64,000 bases of DNA from Castor canadensis. Its lineage: Eukaryota; Chordata; Mammalia; Rodentia; Castoridae. This document shows positions 37,101-49,900 of this stretch, piece after piece (within the stretch, counting starts at the first letter, position 1; each line of letters starts with the position of its first letter). Where the stretch lies: assembly GCF_047511655.1 (NCBI RefSeq), contig NC_133391.1, positions 102,833,384-102,897,383 of the forward strand, read 5' to 3'. The notes under the pieces were generated by a model that was not told the DNA's origin, searched no databases, and worked only from the letters and a program-made list of their open reading frames with translations. Made by a program: the position numbers and the translations under genes.

Positions 37101-37655
37101 TGTGTAGTGAAGATGACAGCATGTGCGCAGTCTACATCAATGGAAAACAAGTCCTTTTCAAACAATACAGAGGCACAGGAGAGGAAAGGGTGGTCCAAGC
37201 GCAGCTCCACCGTAAATAGCCTAAGAGTCCAACCCAGTCATGATCCAAGCACAGTCCACAGCACCTGCTTCACAATCACTCGGGCTATTGAAATTAGAAT
37301 GGAGAAAGGGCACTAAAAACTGCGTTTTAGATACACTCCCCAGGTACACAGGCCATCCAAGATTTTAGATCAGAGCGGAGCGAAGCTTCGCAAACTGTTC
37401 TCCAGTACTGCTCCTTCCTTGGTAGGGGCGGGCAGCCTGCGACGGGACTCATCCTTTCCTCCCTCCCTGTCTCCGAGCTGTTCGCCTGGTTTCCTGACGT
37501 TCATGCCCCCGCGACCCCTCCCCCCTTCCCTCTTTGTCTGCAGGCCTCTAGCGCTGAGCGCGCCCCAGTCATCCGCTACCTGAACCCCAACAGTAGGGAT
37601 TCAGGAGCTCGACCGCAAAGGATGGGGGAGGAAGAGAGAGGAGAAAAGCACCTGG

Positions 37656-37886
37656 CCAATCTAAAGGGCGGAAGAGGCATCGGGGAGTAGGGCCGCGAGG
37701 TTTCTTTGATTGACGTGAAATCTGCCCAATGGAAATAGAGGACTTGCAAAGCTTCCGCTCTAATGGGCAGAACACTAGCAATTTTTGACCAATCCGGGTC
37801 TGAAGTTTCCATCTGGTGGGTGGTTCTTGAGGCCGCGGTGGTCCTCGGAGTCTGTTGAACGGCTTGTGGAAGTCGGGCACCATTGG
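37656..37886 (+). promoter_or_regulatory. CCAAT-box cluster with CRE-like site
   Basis: CCAAT occurs at 37656-37660, 37726-37730 and 37789-37793. An inverted copy (ATTGG) is at 37882-37886. Forward copies are spaced 70 and 63 bp. A CRE-like TGACGTGA lies at 37711-37718. Multiple CCAAT boxes without TATA are known NF-Y targets in cell-cycle and centrosome gene promoters. NF-Y binding here is inferred. Confidence 0.55.
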
Positions 37887-37936
37887 GTTAGGGGTTAAAG
37901 TCATTCTTGAGAGGAACGTCAGTGTCCGAAGAGAAA

Positions 37937-37953
37937 ATGAGTTTAGCTCTGAG
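37937..37953 (+). CDS. CETN3: CETN3 coding exon 1
   Basis: The exon carries only 17 coding nucleotides, encoding MSLAL and two bases of R6. It ends CTGAG before the donor GTCGGT at 37954. A second GT (GTAATG) lies four bases downstream at 37958, but using it gives a stop two codons into exon 2. The first donor is therefore the functional one for this protein. The exon lies inside the CpG island. Confidence 0.9.
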
Positions 37954-40900
37954 GTCGGTAATGAGAAAGCGGCAGTGCCCTCTACATCCCGGAGCGGGAC
38001 CTAGGGCGGGCGTGTGGGGGAGGCCTTCTGGGGCCCGGGCAAGGAAGGGCACGCAATTAGGGACGAGGGGAAGCCGCCTGGACTCTTCTTTTCGGGGTCC
38101 TAGTGTTCTGCAGGTGATAAGCTCATTGCCTTTCGGCCGAGGCCGGGGCTTTCGTTGCGAGCGAGGAGGGATTGAAACATCGCGAGGTTTCTGTTCGGCG
38201 TGGTGCTGGTGGTGGGGGCGGCTCCTTCATTGCGGCCGTCCACCCGGTCTGCGGCCCCGGCTGGGCAGCACCGGCGCTCACGAAGCGCTCATCCATAAAG
38301 TGTAGAAAAAACAGCGAGCTCTGAGCTGTGCACCAGGGCGGCGCTTCACGGCTAGCCGCCGCTGGCCGTCTCTCCTGCTTTTCCCGTTTCTCGGATTTCT
38401 TTACCTGTCATTCAGTGCCCACCTCTGACCCTTTGTCTCTGGTCCCCGTGCCTGTCTGGATGTCGTAGCTTAAAAATAATCCACGTTGTGAGGCTACTCA
38501 AGGAAAAAAAAAAAAAAAGCGCCGGGCTGTGTCAAAGGGTCGCGGTACCCCCGGGCGAGCGCAGGTGTGTGTTTTGGGAAGGGAGAGGCTGACCCGGGAT
38601 GCCCGTTTGGGTCAAGTCAGGTCACTTGTGAAAGAACGCCTTCCTCGGCGAAGTCGTGCTGCACCTGCTGCTCACGTTGTCGCCGTCTCTTGGCTTTGGC
38701 GAGTGTGCGTCAGAGACCAAAATAACGTGCCAATGTAGATGGGCAACACGTCCTAATAGTCAACTGGTTTTCACGTGTTAGACTCTTACAAGCTTTCATG
38801 TTTCAAACTTGTGCTTATACACGTGTTGCATCCTCATTTAAAAATCTGGAGCACGTTTAGATTGGCAGCTCTTAAGGAAGACATTTCTGGCTTTAAAATA
38901 AACTTTTTTTTTAAAATTTTCGTTAAGCTTTTCCAGAGAGGTTTTTTTTCTTTTTTAATGAGAAGCTTAACCTACATTGTACATGTTAAGTGAAAAATCA
39001 CAAGACTGTTAATGTTATCAGGTAGAATTAAGCACGGATTTTATGTACTATTATTTTTGGAGCCTAATACTTGTGATATGTTTAGGCCCATTAATAGTTT
39101 GGGTGGTTTGTTAATATCAATGGAATAAATTACAAAGTACCAAACTGTTAGAAACCTATAATCTAAAAACGTTTTGAACTTTCAATGCCAAAATAATTTT
39201 TATGTTAAATTGATACAGTTTATGGTTCTTTTTTCAGTAGTAATTTTGAGAACTTAATTTTATGCACTATCCAAAGTAAACCAAGTGTATGGTGATTATC
39301 AATTATGAGTTTTACTTTCGTATGGGTATTTTTATGCTGTTATAGAATGATGTGAGTACTGAGGTTGAGTGCTTTGGGTTTTGGTTATGGTTTCTGACAT
39401 CAAAGTAATATTTTTTGTTCACAATTTTATTTCGTCCACAGTAGTATTACTAGGAAAAAATACAACTTGGGAAGAGGGAAGGTTCAGCCCTCATTTCTTT
39501 TCATAATAACACGTTACACTGTTGAGTTTTGAGAACTGCCAATTAATAGTTTAGGTCATGAAATAAGCAGGGCATTGACTTTGGGCAGATTTATCTTTCT
39601 CTAAGATACTTATTATTATTTTTTTTAATTTAGAAAAAGCATTCTTTAGTGAATTTGCATAAGAGAATTGGATTAAAGTGGACTAAAGACTATTTTATTT
39701 CTGTTTCATAGAAGTGACCTTGTAGTAGACAAAACAAAGAGAAAAAAAAGAAGAGAACTCTCTGAAGAACAGAAACAAGAAATTAAAGATGCTTTTGAGC
39801 TATTTGATACAGACAAAGATGAAGCAATAGATTATCACGAATTAAAGGTAATAGTATACTCGAAGATACATTTTTCTTAAAAATTTATGTTTTTGATATT
39901 TGCTCTAAAATATATTTGTAAACAATTATTTTAACTAAACTGGTTTTGGAACTGTGAAGCCATTTTAAACATTCACAGTTAGGTGCCATAATAAAACTGA
40001 ATAGAACCCGTTACATAACTTTTAGAAAATCTTTTTCTCTTGATAAAATGAATGATATGTTAAATGTAAAAGTATGGAAGGTGCTTATTTTTCATTCACA
40101 TAATTACAAGATTTTAAACTATGGCATTTAAAACAGTCCTTACCATAGTTTTCTTCCCACTATTAGTTTCTTTTTTTTGCAGAGGCGGGTAGCTCATACA
40201 TTTTTGAGATTGAGGGAGCATTATTTATCTCTTAAGTGTTTAATTTTTGGTATATTAGTAATACAGTCCCAACCTACTTTTCCTGATGCAAACAATATAA
40301 ATTGTCTGATACCTAATATTGACACATGATAATGAGGAAAAATGTCAACTTTAAGGCTCAGAATTATTTATAAAGATATAAGGGGAAATTGGTATGAGTC
40401 TTACATGTAGCACAGCGAGAAACATAACTTGTGAGATTTTAAGTAGCTTTAATGGATGGGTGAACATGACTGTTTGATAGTCATAATTTTGGTAATTTGG
40501 TAAGGTATATTTAAGCATAAGAATTCCAAGTCAGACTAGGGACTATGCAGTGACAGGGAAAATGTCTAAAAGCAGTAATAGGCCTGAAAGTATGGGCTTC
40601 TCAATCTTGTGGTCTTTAGCTCTCTTTTTCCCACTGTTTTCTTTTAGTTACCCAGATTTTATTTGTTCTTTAAAATGACTGTTCCTTTGGTTGCTACTGA
40701 CTATCTTGGTTTGGGGCTTTATTACTTTGCTGGAGCTTCCTAATTTGTTTCTCCACTTCTAGTTTACCAATGGTGCACCACCATTAGATTTAGATCTTTC
40801 TTAAAGTCTTTTGCCATATAGTTCATTGCTCATAATACCTAATAAAGCTCATTGCTTTATTGACTCCTCATTGTTTACTATAGACTACATAAAATTCAGA

Positions 40901-43900
40901 TTCCTTTGCTTTGCTCTCTAAATAAATGCTTTTATTACTATCTACTTTTCTCACTCACCAATTGCTTTCTTCCATCTAAACTCTTCCCATTCAAATAAGG
41001 TAAACAGCTGTCTATTGTCCCTCAAATATTCTTTATTTCAGTGTCTGTTTTAGTACCAGTCATGCTATCTAAATGTCCTACTACACCTGTTCATAATTCA
41101 TTAAGGTACAACTTGAATCTCTCCAAATAAGACTTCTTTAACTAGTAACATATCTTTCCTTTCTTGTTACTTGTATCATTATCTCTCTCTCTCTCTTCTG
41201 TTTAAACTGAGGGTCCTGAACTACTTCCTTAGTAGGTTGTCATGCAGAATCTTATGCTAATAATTCTTCTTTCTTCTTTCTTCTTCCTCCTTTTTGTCCT
41301 CCTCCTTCCTTCTCCCTCTCTCTCTCGTCTTTTTTGGTAGCACTGGGGTTTGAACTCAGGGCCTCACGCTTGCTAGGTGGGTGCCCTACCACTTGAGAGC
41401 CAGCCACTCTACTACCCCTTTTTTCCTTTTGAGGCATAATCTTACTATATAGTCTGGGTTGGTCTTGAAGTTGCAGTTCTCTTGCCTCAGACTACTGACT
41501 GTTGGGATTATAGCTCTGTACTACCACATTGGGCCAGTAATTCTTATTTTAATGCTTTTATCTTTTCTATTGTATAACTTTTTAATACTTATGACGTGTA
41601 TTTTTCCTGTTTTGATTTTTGTCCCTTGTGAACAAATAACTTGTTAAAAATGTCAGTGTGTTAAGTCAATGCACTCTAGTATATTTTGTAAACACTTTTT
41701 GGTCATATAAAAAGCAAAATAGCAATTGAAAATTTCCATTTCAGTAGTGAAAAACAATACTTTGTTGTTTAGAAATGTAAAACATGCAAAAAAATTGTAT
41801 TTTATCAATATATTGTCATCTCTTATGATATAAAAATGTACTTGAGAATCAGAAGTCACTTCTTTTGTAAGGAATGTTTTATAATTTGCTTTTCCCTTTT
41901 AATCCAAAAGGTGGCAATGAGAGCTTTGGGGTTTGATGTAAAAAAAGCTGATGTGCTGAAGATTCTAAAAGATTATGACAGAGAAGCCACAGGGAAAATC
42001 ACCTTTGAAGATTTTAATGAAGTTGGTGTGTATTTCAATAGTCTTTGCAACCAGCAGTTCTTGGGAAATTATCTGGTTATTATGTTTTTTTTTTTTTTAA
42101 TTCTCTGGGTTATGGAATTTTGTTATAGAATGTTGATGTATCATATGGCTCTTATTTAGGGTTTTTTTGGTGGGGGGAGTCCTTTTATTTTCCCTGATTT
42201 TCACAGGAAAAATATTTGGTTTTGCTGTTAGTTTTGTAGTTTTGTCTTTGTTCTGAAGATTCTAACACAGAATTATTGTGTAGCTTTTTATGGAGTAGTG
42301 CTTTTCCAAGTAATATGTATTTATTTTATGTGTTAAAACTAAAAGGGTGATCAAAAATTATTTTCTCTCACTACAACAGAAAAATTTAGTGTCCTACTGT
42401 TTAAGAAATATTTCCCAAGACCTTTCTGGTATGTGATTTTTTTGGGTAAAGTGGAAGAAAAGGAAACAGTATCTTTGGCCGTAGATGAAGTACATGCTTT
42501 CACGTTGACAAGTTTGTGAGGGGCTATATACCCTGGATAACCTTGATCTCAGTGAATAAAATCATGTCTTTAGAGAGGAGGGTGGAGACAGTGTTGTAGT
42601 AAGGGAGATACTTGGCAGACTGGAATCAGAAAACACTTTAGAACCACCAACTGAAGCTAATGTGACGTGGACTTAATAGAGTTAAATTTTGTGTAATTGA
42701 TTCTAGTGAATTATTTATAGCTTTTTAGTATGAAGGATTCTGGAAGACTAGGACTTCATTATTGTAACCTAAATATGTTACCTAGAATGTTATACATAGA
42801 ATGTATAAATGTTCAAGTTTATTTCTGTTATTTTTCTAAACTAAAGATACATTTATGTGGGTCATATTACATACATATCATATAGTTATTTTCAGACATT
42901 TAAAACAAATTCAATTATACATATACACACAAGCCCCTTATTTTAAATATTCAGCAAGAAGCAATATGGGAAGCAAAAAGAAATGATGATAGTAGACACT
43001 GAGAAAACAAATTCACATCATTAGTTTTTTCTTTTTTAATTTTTTTTCAGTCTGAAACTACAGCAAAGAAGATACCCAATTTATGAACCAATATGTGATT
43101 ATTTAGAGAAGCAACTTCTGTTTTAGAAGCATATTCTTTTTTCCCTTGAAATTTGAAGAATTGTTTACTTGAGGAGAGGGATAGTCACCTTTCTTCTCTC
43201 AATATAGATAGATGCTCTCCTGAGGTTTATGATTGTTGAACTCTTAAGTTTGAAATTAGAACATTATAGAAACAAGGCGTTAGAATATAGTGGAATTGAT
43301 ACTATTAAGAAAAAGCTATTGAGGCCTGAGTTCAAACCCCAAACCTCAGTACTGCCAAAAAAAAAAAAGAAAAAAAAAAGTTATAATTCAGTTACATTTG
43401 GTACATTATAGTGGCTTAGCAAGGATTAACTTAGAACTAGATTGCCTGTGTTCAGGTCTTAGTTTTGCCACTTACTAGTTATGTAACTTGGTCATTTTAG
43501 TTATCTGTGCCTCATTTTCAACTATGAGATGGGAATAGTTATAATGTCTCTTAGGGTTCTTGTAAGGATTACATAATTTAAGAAGTGAAGTTCTTAGAAA
43601 CTGACTAGCATGTAGTAAGTGCTACTAAGCGTTTTCCGTTACTACTTTTAAAAATAGTCTTTGTTTCATTTGTTTCGGAGGCAAGAAATATATTTGAATC
43701 ACTGGAACATAGTAGTATTCTATGTAGAATTTTCTCATCACCTTTTTTTCATAGTTGCAGGCTATTTTAAACATTAGTATTATCATTAGTAATACATAAT
43801 TTCATCATAAATGCAGTTGTAAAATTGTGATTTTTATTAGCAGCTGAGAGCAGAGTCCCATGGCTACCTTTACTTTTTCCTGACACTATCTTTTATAAGT

Positions 43901-46900
43901 TATCAGCAGACCAGAAATACTGGGTTCCTTCCAGAATAAATAGCTATCGCCGAATCTGAGCTCTGATTCTCAAAGATCAACCTTTTGACATGTTCAACAC
44001 ATACTTTAGTTATCTTTAGAAAACTTATTATAGCTTATTGATAATATAAGCTATCTGTTTGGGAACCAGTCAATATTCCCCCCATTTGTTGATTACTTTT
44101 AACTAATAATAGGACACAGGTAAATATGCGTTTTATACTTTGTGGTAAGTACCTCTAAATTAGAATATTTGAGTCTTAGCTATTTGCCATCTATTACTGC
44201 TTAAGAATATTGTCCCACAGGTATTTCTGGATAAAGTCTGGCATTTAACTGGGTTTTTCCTAGTACTCAAAAAAAAAAAAAAGCATTAAAATATATTTAA
44301 TGCAAGTTTAGAGTTGAGGCAGCTTGGGCTAATAATAAGTAACATTGGTGTTTCAGGAGTTGTTATTTTTCAAGTGAGACCAAGATAAGTCAGATGTTTG
44401 TGCTTCATCTATTTTTGGCATATATTCCTTTTTTTTTAAATTGTCTATTTGGAATACAATATGGCATTATTTTTATTTAGCTTATTTAATAGACAGTGAA
44501 TTTTTTGGCATTAGGTTACTGCTATGAGGAAAGGGTATTAGTTAAAAGTTACCAAGAGATTCTTTTAACGAACTTAAAATTTAAGTATAGGTGACAACAA
44601 GCTATGGTTCTATATGGTAAAGTATGATTTGATAATCAGTAGCCTGTGGGTAGAATTTGACTGCACTCCGAATAGTGCCACACCCATTCTAGCTTTTCTG
44701 CTGCCATGGTAGAGTGAGTAATCAGAGACCAGACTTTAGGCCTCTGCAGAGCCTAAAATATTTACTGTCTGGCCATTTACAGCAAAGACTTGTCAACTAA
44801 CTACTCATCCAGAGAAACTGAAGAAAACTTTGCAGAGGGGATCTTTAATTTGGGCCTTTGGGAATTTGAATAAAGATTCTAAGGAGAAGATTGTGAGAGA
44901 AGTAGAGAAAAGGCATTCAAAGCATGGAAAACACCATAAAAAAGAGTCTTATTAGAAGTATAGCATGTGTGGGAAACGTCAGGTGGCTCGCTTGGCTAGA
45001 GTTTAGAGAAATCACTGGGAAAGTAGAGTTGAGTCTCATTAGTAAAGTCTGGAATAACGTAGGGAGTTTGGACTTTAGTTAGCAGAGATTAAGGAATGAG
45101 ATATAATGTATTTTAGAGAAATAACTGATGAAAAGATTGAAGATGAATTGGAAGGTAGAAAGGTACAGACAGAACATACTAAATTTATGCTGAGGATGGT
45201 GAGGATGAAAACAAACAGGGTTACATATAAGAGTCAGGTGGTATCTTCAAGGACTATAGGATCTAGTCACTGCTGAGGTTTATGGGTTTGAAAATGATTC
45301 CACCTTTTCAAACAAGGTAAACTAGCTATTAATGATGCTGTTATCTTTTGAGGGGTGGAGGTCAGGGAGGCAGCAAAGAGCTACTTTGGTGATCATGGAA
45401 GGAGTTTAGAGTCCAGCATGCTGAGTTTAAAGTAGGTATAGAAACCTTCTTTCTTTGGATAGCAACTTCCAAAAGGCAGCGAGAAATTTATTTGATATTT
45501 CTAGCATTACCTTTAGTGATCTTTGGCTTACTTTTAATGTGATGTTTTTGAATTTACTATATTCTTAAGTGATTTTTAAATGTAAGGTATAATTAGTTTG
45601 ATGAAGTACATTTCTGATAGTGTAATTAAATCATGTATCTTTGTAATTGGTTTGATTTACTGTGCTTTTACTTCAATAAAACTTCAGTATTGTAATAAAA
45701 AAAAGTTACATGGACAGTTACATGAAGTCTTGTGAAACAGACAAAGCCCATCTTAACTTACTGTATATTAATTCATTTATTTTCATTTAAAGATAGTTCT
45801 TATAACTAAATTCTACTTGTAGAACAGAAATAGAAAGTGAAGATATAGAGGAGAGACACCATAAAGTTATATACTAGAAAATATTTTAGTTGTCTGGAAT
45901 GATGGGCATTTATAATTCCTAAGGAGAGCTGCATTCTAAGGGAGAAGTATTGATAAAAGATTATGTAGATAAATTAATCTGAAATAACTTACACAAAGTA
46001 ATAGTGGGATAAGAATTTATACATCTTGGAGCCCCATCTGTTCCCCATATCACCCTGTTGCTTCTTTAAGTACATTAATACTTTCAGCAAGCTGCTTTTT
46101 TGGTTCACCTGTCATGCAAATTACTTAATTGGTAAAGAAAAATTTTTAACACTTTTTTCCTTGTCCTGCTTTTTTGTTGGGACTAAATTCAAAATAAGTT
46201 GAGAATGAGCCATAGAGTTAAGTGTGGTATTTTATTTTGGTGTTACAGCTGTATATATGCCAACTCTTTTTTGACTGAATATTTATGAGCTTTGATTTGC
46301 ATGCTTATAGTAATATACTTCAATTAGTTACTTGGAAGCCTTTTTGGATAAAATTAATGGTTAAAAGATAAGTGTTACATATATATGTGGTGGATGGTAC
46401 GATGTTAGCTTCAACAGGTGCTAGTTCAGACAAATGCAGATGAAAGAGCAGCAAACAACAACTTGTTGGGAACTTAGATTTTATTTTTTATTTTGGGTTC
46501 ATTAAACATATAAGTCCTTTCTGTTTATAAACTGTTGCAAATTTCTAATGCTTTTATACACCTCAACAAGACTAAGTTACTTTTAATGTAGTGAAAATCA
46601 TAAATAACCTTTTCTGTTAATGGTTGAGTAGCATGTAGAATTACGTCAGAGTTTACTTAGATATTTTCAGAATTTTATGTAGTAACTTAAAAATTTACTG
46701 TAGATTTTTACTTTAATTGTTGTCATTGTGGACATTGATAAAAGACTAGTATTGAGAATATTTAAGCTTACCGTGTTATAGCTGATTATATTTAATATAT
46801 TAAAATGTATTATTATGATTGGGATCTGAAATTACTCATGTTTATATTTAGTTGGCTGTTTGAAAGTTCTTATTATGCTGAGCAAAGTGAATGGACTTTA

Positions 46901-49900
46901 GACATCTTTTCCAGAGATTTTTTGGGCTTTTTTTTTTTGCTATGATCAGATTCAATCCTTTTATAACCTACTTTCCACATTTTGGAATCCAAGAGATTTT
47001 TCTAATCATGAAGCTGTTAGTGGAAAATTTCATCTGCTGACTGAGAGTGTACCTGTATCAATTAATGACAACAGGCACTTTTTGTTAATTTTTCAGTTTT
47101 TGTTGCTTGTCTTTAAGTGAATTAAACTTGAGGAAGAACCAGTGTATTAAGTGTAGCTAACAGTTTTTGTCTAGTTAGCTTAATTGTTTTTTTGGTATGA
47201 GTTTCTGCAAGTAGGTGACAAACTGGCCTAGTCTTATGGGCTTGGTGTCAGTGGAGCCTAGTACGATTGTTGATAATAGACCTTAAGTAAATAAGGTACT
47301 CATGTAGTCATTTCTTTCCCCGCATGATACAGTTTTGCTTACTGTCATAAGACAAGTTGTTCATACTAAAATGGTTAAAATTTAAAATATGGATTTAGTT
47401 TTTCTAACTTCAAGTTTTATCTCTTTGGGTTTTAATGATCTGACATTTTATTGTTAGACAAAATGGCACATTCACAACTTTTATTCTCATTTAATATTTA
47501 GTTGATTTTACACATGAATGCTCTTGTGATAATATAGGTTTGGTTAAAAAAATTTTTTTGTTTTAACTTTAGTGACAGACTGGATATTGGAAAGAGATCC
47601 ACATGAAGAAATACTTAAGGCATTTAAACTATTTGATGATGATGATTCTGGCAAAATAAGCTTGAGGAATTTGCGACGTGTTGCCAGAGAATTGGGTGAA
47701 AATATGAGCGATGAAGAACTTCGGGCTATGATAGAAGAATTTGATAAAGATGGGGATGGAGAAAGTAAGTTTTGCTATTCGTAATGCTACACATATATAA
47801 AATTTTCCTAAAACCCAGTGACTTTTAAAACCCTTTGAAAACTCTCACTCTTTTTTCTTTTCTTTTCCTTTTATTTTTTGAGATAGGTCTAGACCTAGGC
47901 TGGTCTCAGGCTCATTGGCTCAAGAGATCCTCCTGCCTCAGTCTGGATCTGACCTATCACTTTTTATTCAGTGTATTACTCATTTTGTAATGGACTTCTT
48001 GTTAAATAATGATATACATTCAATTTAGAATGAAGCAGATCTTTAAAACAACTATTATAGTTTATTATATGAAGTACCATACTTCAAAAAGGTACTTTAC
48101 TTTTTCTCTGAAGATGAAGTATTGCCAAAATTTTAGGTATTCAGTAAGATTTTAGACTTTAATTCTTTGTTCCTAGCTCTGCATGCACTTCTAAACTATT
48201 ACTAAGTTATATTGATTTTCCCTTCAAATGTTTATTTCTTTGTCTACTGCTGCTCTCCCTGTTCAGGCTCTAATTTCTTTGAAATGTTGTAATAGCTTCT
48301 GTTTTTTCCTTGGCTGCCTGCTAGGTGGCAGTATTGTGTGTTGACGTGTGCTGTACAATGAAAGAAGTAAATGTCATTTCTGTTCTTACTTTACTATCTT
48401 TTAGAGTATTCTGCTTGTCCTCTGGGCCTATAAATCTTTAATCTCTTCTTCTTCTTTTGATAGTACACTTTCCTTAAAATGAAGGTTTGATGATCTCATT
48501 TCTGTGTTCAAACACTGTGAATGAGTCTTCACTGCCTGCAAAGTATGAAGTGTAAAGCCTTCTAATATTGTCCCACCTTAAGTATCTAGTTTTACTTCCC
48601 ACTATATTCTTCTGCTTTTCTACTTCAACTCTTACCTCTGATATGTACACAATTTGACAGAATACTCTATATCCTGAAAATACTTTTTTTAATTTTGTGT
48701 GTTTTGTACCATGCTATTCCTTAATCTTACAGTGTTCTAATTGCTAATTTCTGACTATTAAAATGTTTTTCATTTTTCTCAAGTACAATCTAAACACTGC
48801 CTTTTTTTCTCAAAGCCTCCCTTAATAGTGTCTGTATGGTTTATGAGGCTTCTGTGGAGGGCTCATAGCATTTAGAGGAACAAACTAGTACTTTCATGTA
48901 CTTAACGTGGATTCTTTGGACTGTAAACCAAGTTTTGTTTAGAGATATAAGCTGCATGCTTTGCATTTTAAACTGCTAAAAATCATAATATTTTGCTGCT
49001 TCTTTTGTGGATTTTCATAATTCATCTGTCTTTATGAACATTTCATTTTGTCCAGTTTTTAAGTGCAACAAAACTTCTTTTAAATTATGCATACAAAAAT
49101 AAACATAGTAGATGTGAGTTAAAGGTAAATAAGGTATACTGTAAGACAGGTGTAAAGCTGTGGTAATGATATAGAAAGAACAGTACTCCGATCCCCCAAA
49201 ATAAATAAAATAAAACATTGGGAATGTTTTGGAAAAATGAAAGCAGCATTGAAAAAGCCATAGCAGACAATCTTTTAAATAGTGATGCTTATGGTTAACA
49301 TTTATTTAGCAGTTACTGTATGTTAGATCTGTACTTACTGTGCAAAATATTCACACAACAAAACATAAGTACTTTTTAGACGGTGAATTATGTCACTTAA
49401 TTTTCTAATAACTTTTGTAAGATATATATATACTACATATATAATGCAGATACAAAGATGTATGTATAATAGATGAGGAAGTTAAAGCTTTGAGAGATGA
49501 ATAATCTGTCCAAAGTTATCACAAAGCTAATACATGGCAGGACCAGAACTCAAACTAAGACTTCCATGATGACAAAGGACATAATTTTAAATATAATGTT
49601 ATATTGCTTCTTGGGTACAGGTATTAACTAAACCTCCTGTTATAAGAAGCAGTGTATTAACAACATATCAATGGCACTTCTGATGCTAAACTTTGTTTCT
49701 TCCCTTTGGAAGCCAGAAGGTCTCTGGAGTATTTATTCTACTTAATTATCTAAAACTCTTGTTGTTAGTGACTTGTGATAAGATTTACCCTATGAAATAG
49801 TTGATTGTGAATCATTACTCCAGTGTCTAAAATCCTTGGAAGTAGTTTGAGCATATTTCACATTTCGTATCCTGTTCTCACTGTGTCTGTCATAGTGCCT

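Larger units (their letters stand above)
37380..38730 (+). promoter_or_regulatory. CpG-island promoter of CETN3
   Basis: CpG dinucleotides are frequent here and rare elsewhere in the window. The island covers the start of CETN3 and the first part of intron 1. GC boxes are seen at 37425 (GGGGCGGG) and 37666 (GGGCGG). No TATA box stands at a proper distance, so dispersed initiation between about 37800 and 37930 is likely. Islands of this kind often fire in both directions, but no upstream antisense gene is visible. Confidence 0.85.
39848..41910 (+). other. CETN3 intron 2
   Basis: A 2.06-kb intron between coding exons 2 and 3. About 40630-41170 looks like a degraded L2-type relic, and a SINE sits at 41331-41536 behind a pyrimidine tract (41180-41330). 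The remainder shows nothing I recognise. Confidence 0.85.
42026..47572 (+). other. CETN3 intron 3
   Basis: The largest intron, 5.5 kb. It holds a SINE tail (43316-43379), a MIR (43430-43645), a probable hAT relic (about 44600-44800), an old mammalian-wide repeat (about 44850-45330) and a weak MIR-like piece near 45960-46060. From 46100 to 47570 I see only AT-rich unique sequence. Confidence 0.85.

Noticed and set aside
1..37300. Search for the neighbouring gene MBLAC2 upstream of CETN3
   Set aside because: Synteny from memory would place it upstream in the same orientation, but no matching coding sequence is seen. It probably lies beyond the left edge.
36604..37316. Frames of 95 and 207 codons upstream of the CpG island
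   Set aside because: No recognisable domain, no promoter before them, and they cross an old repeat. A possible unannotated first exon could not be supported.
37907..38305. 132-codon + strand frame through the CpG island
   Set aside because: It contains the CETN3 start codon but runs on past the splice donor into intron 1. Its length reflects the GC-rich sequence, and the part after 37953 has no domain.
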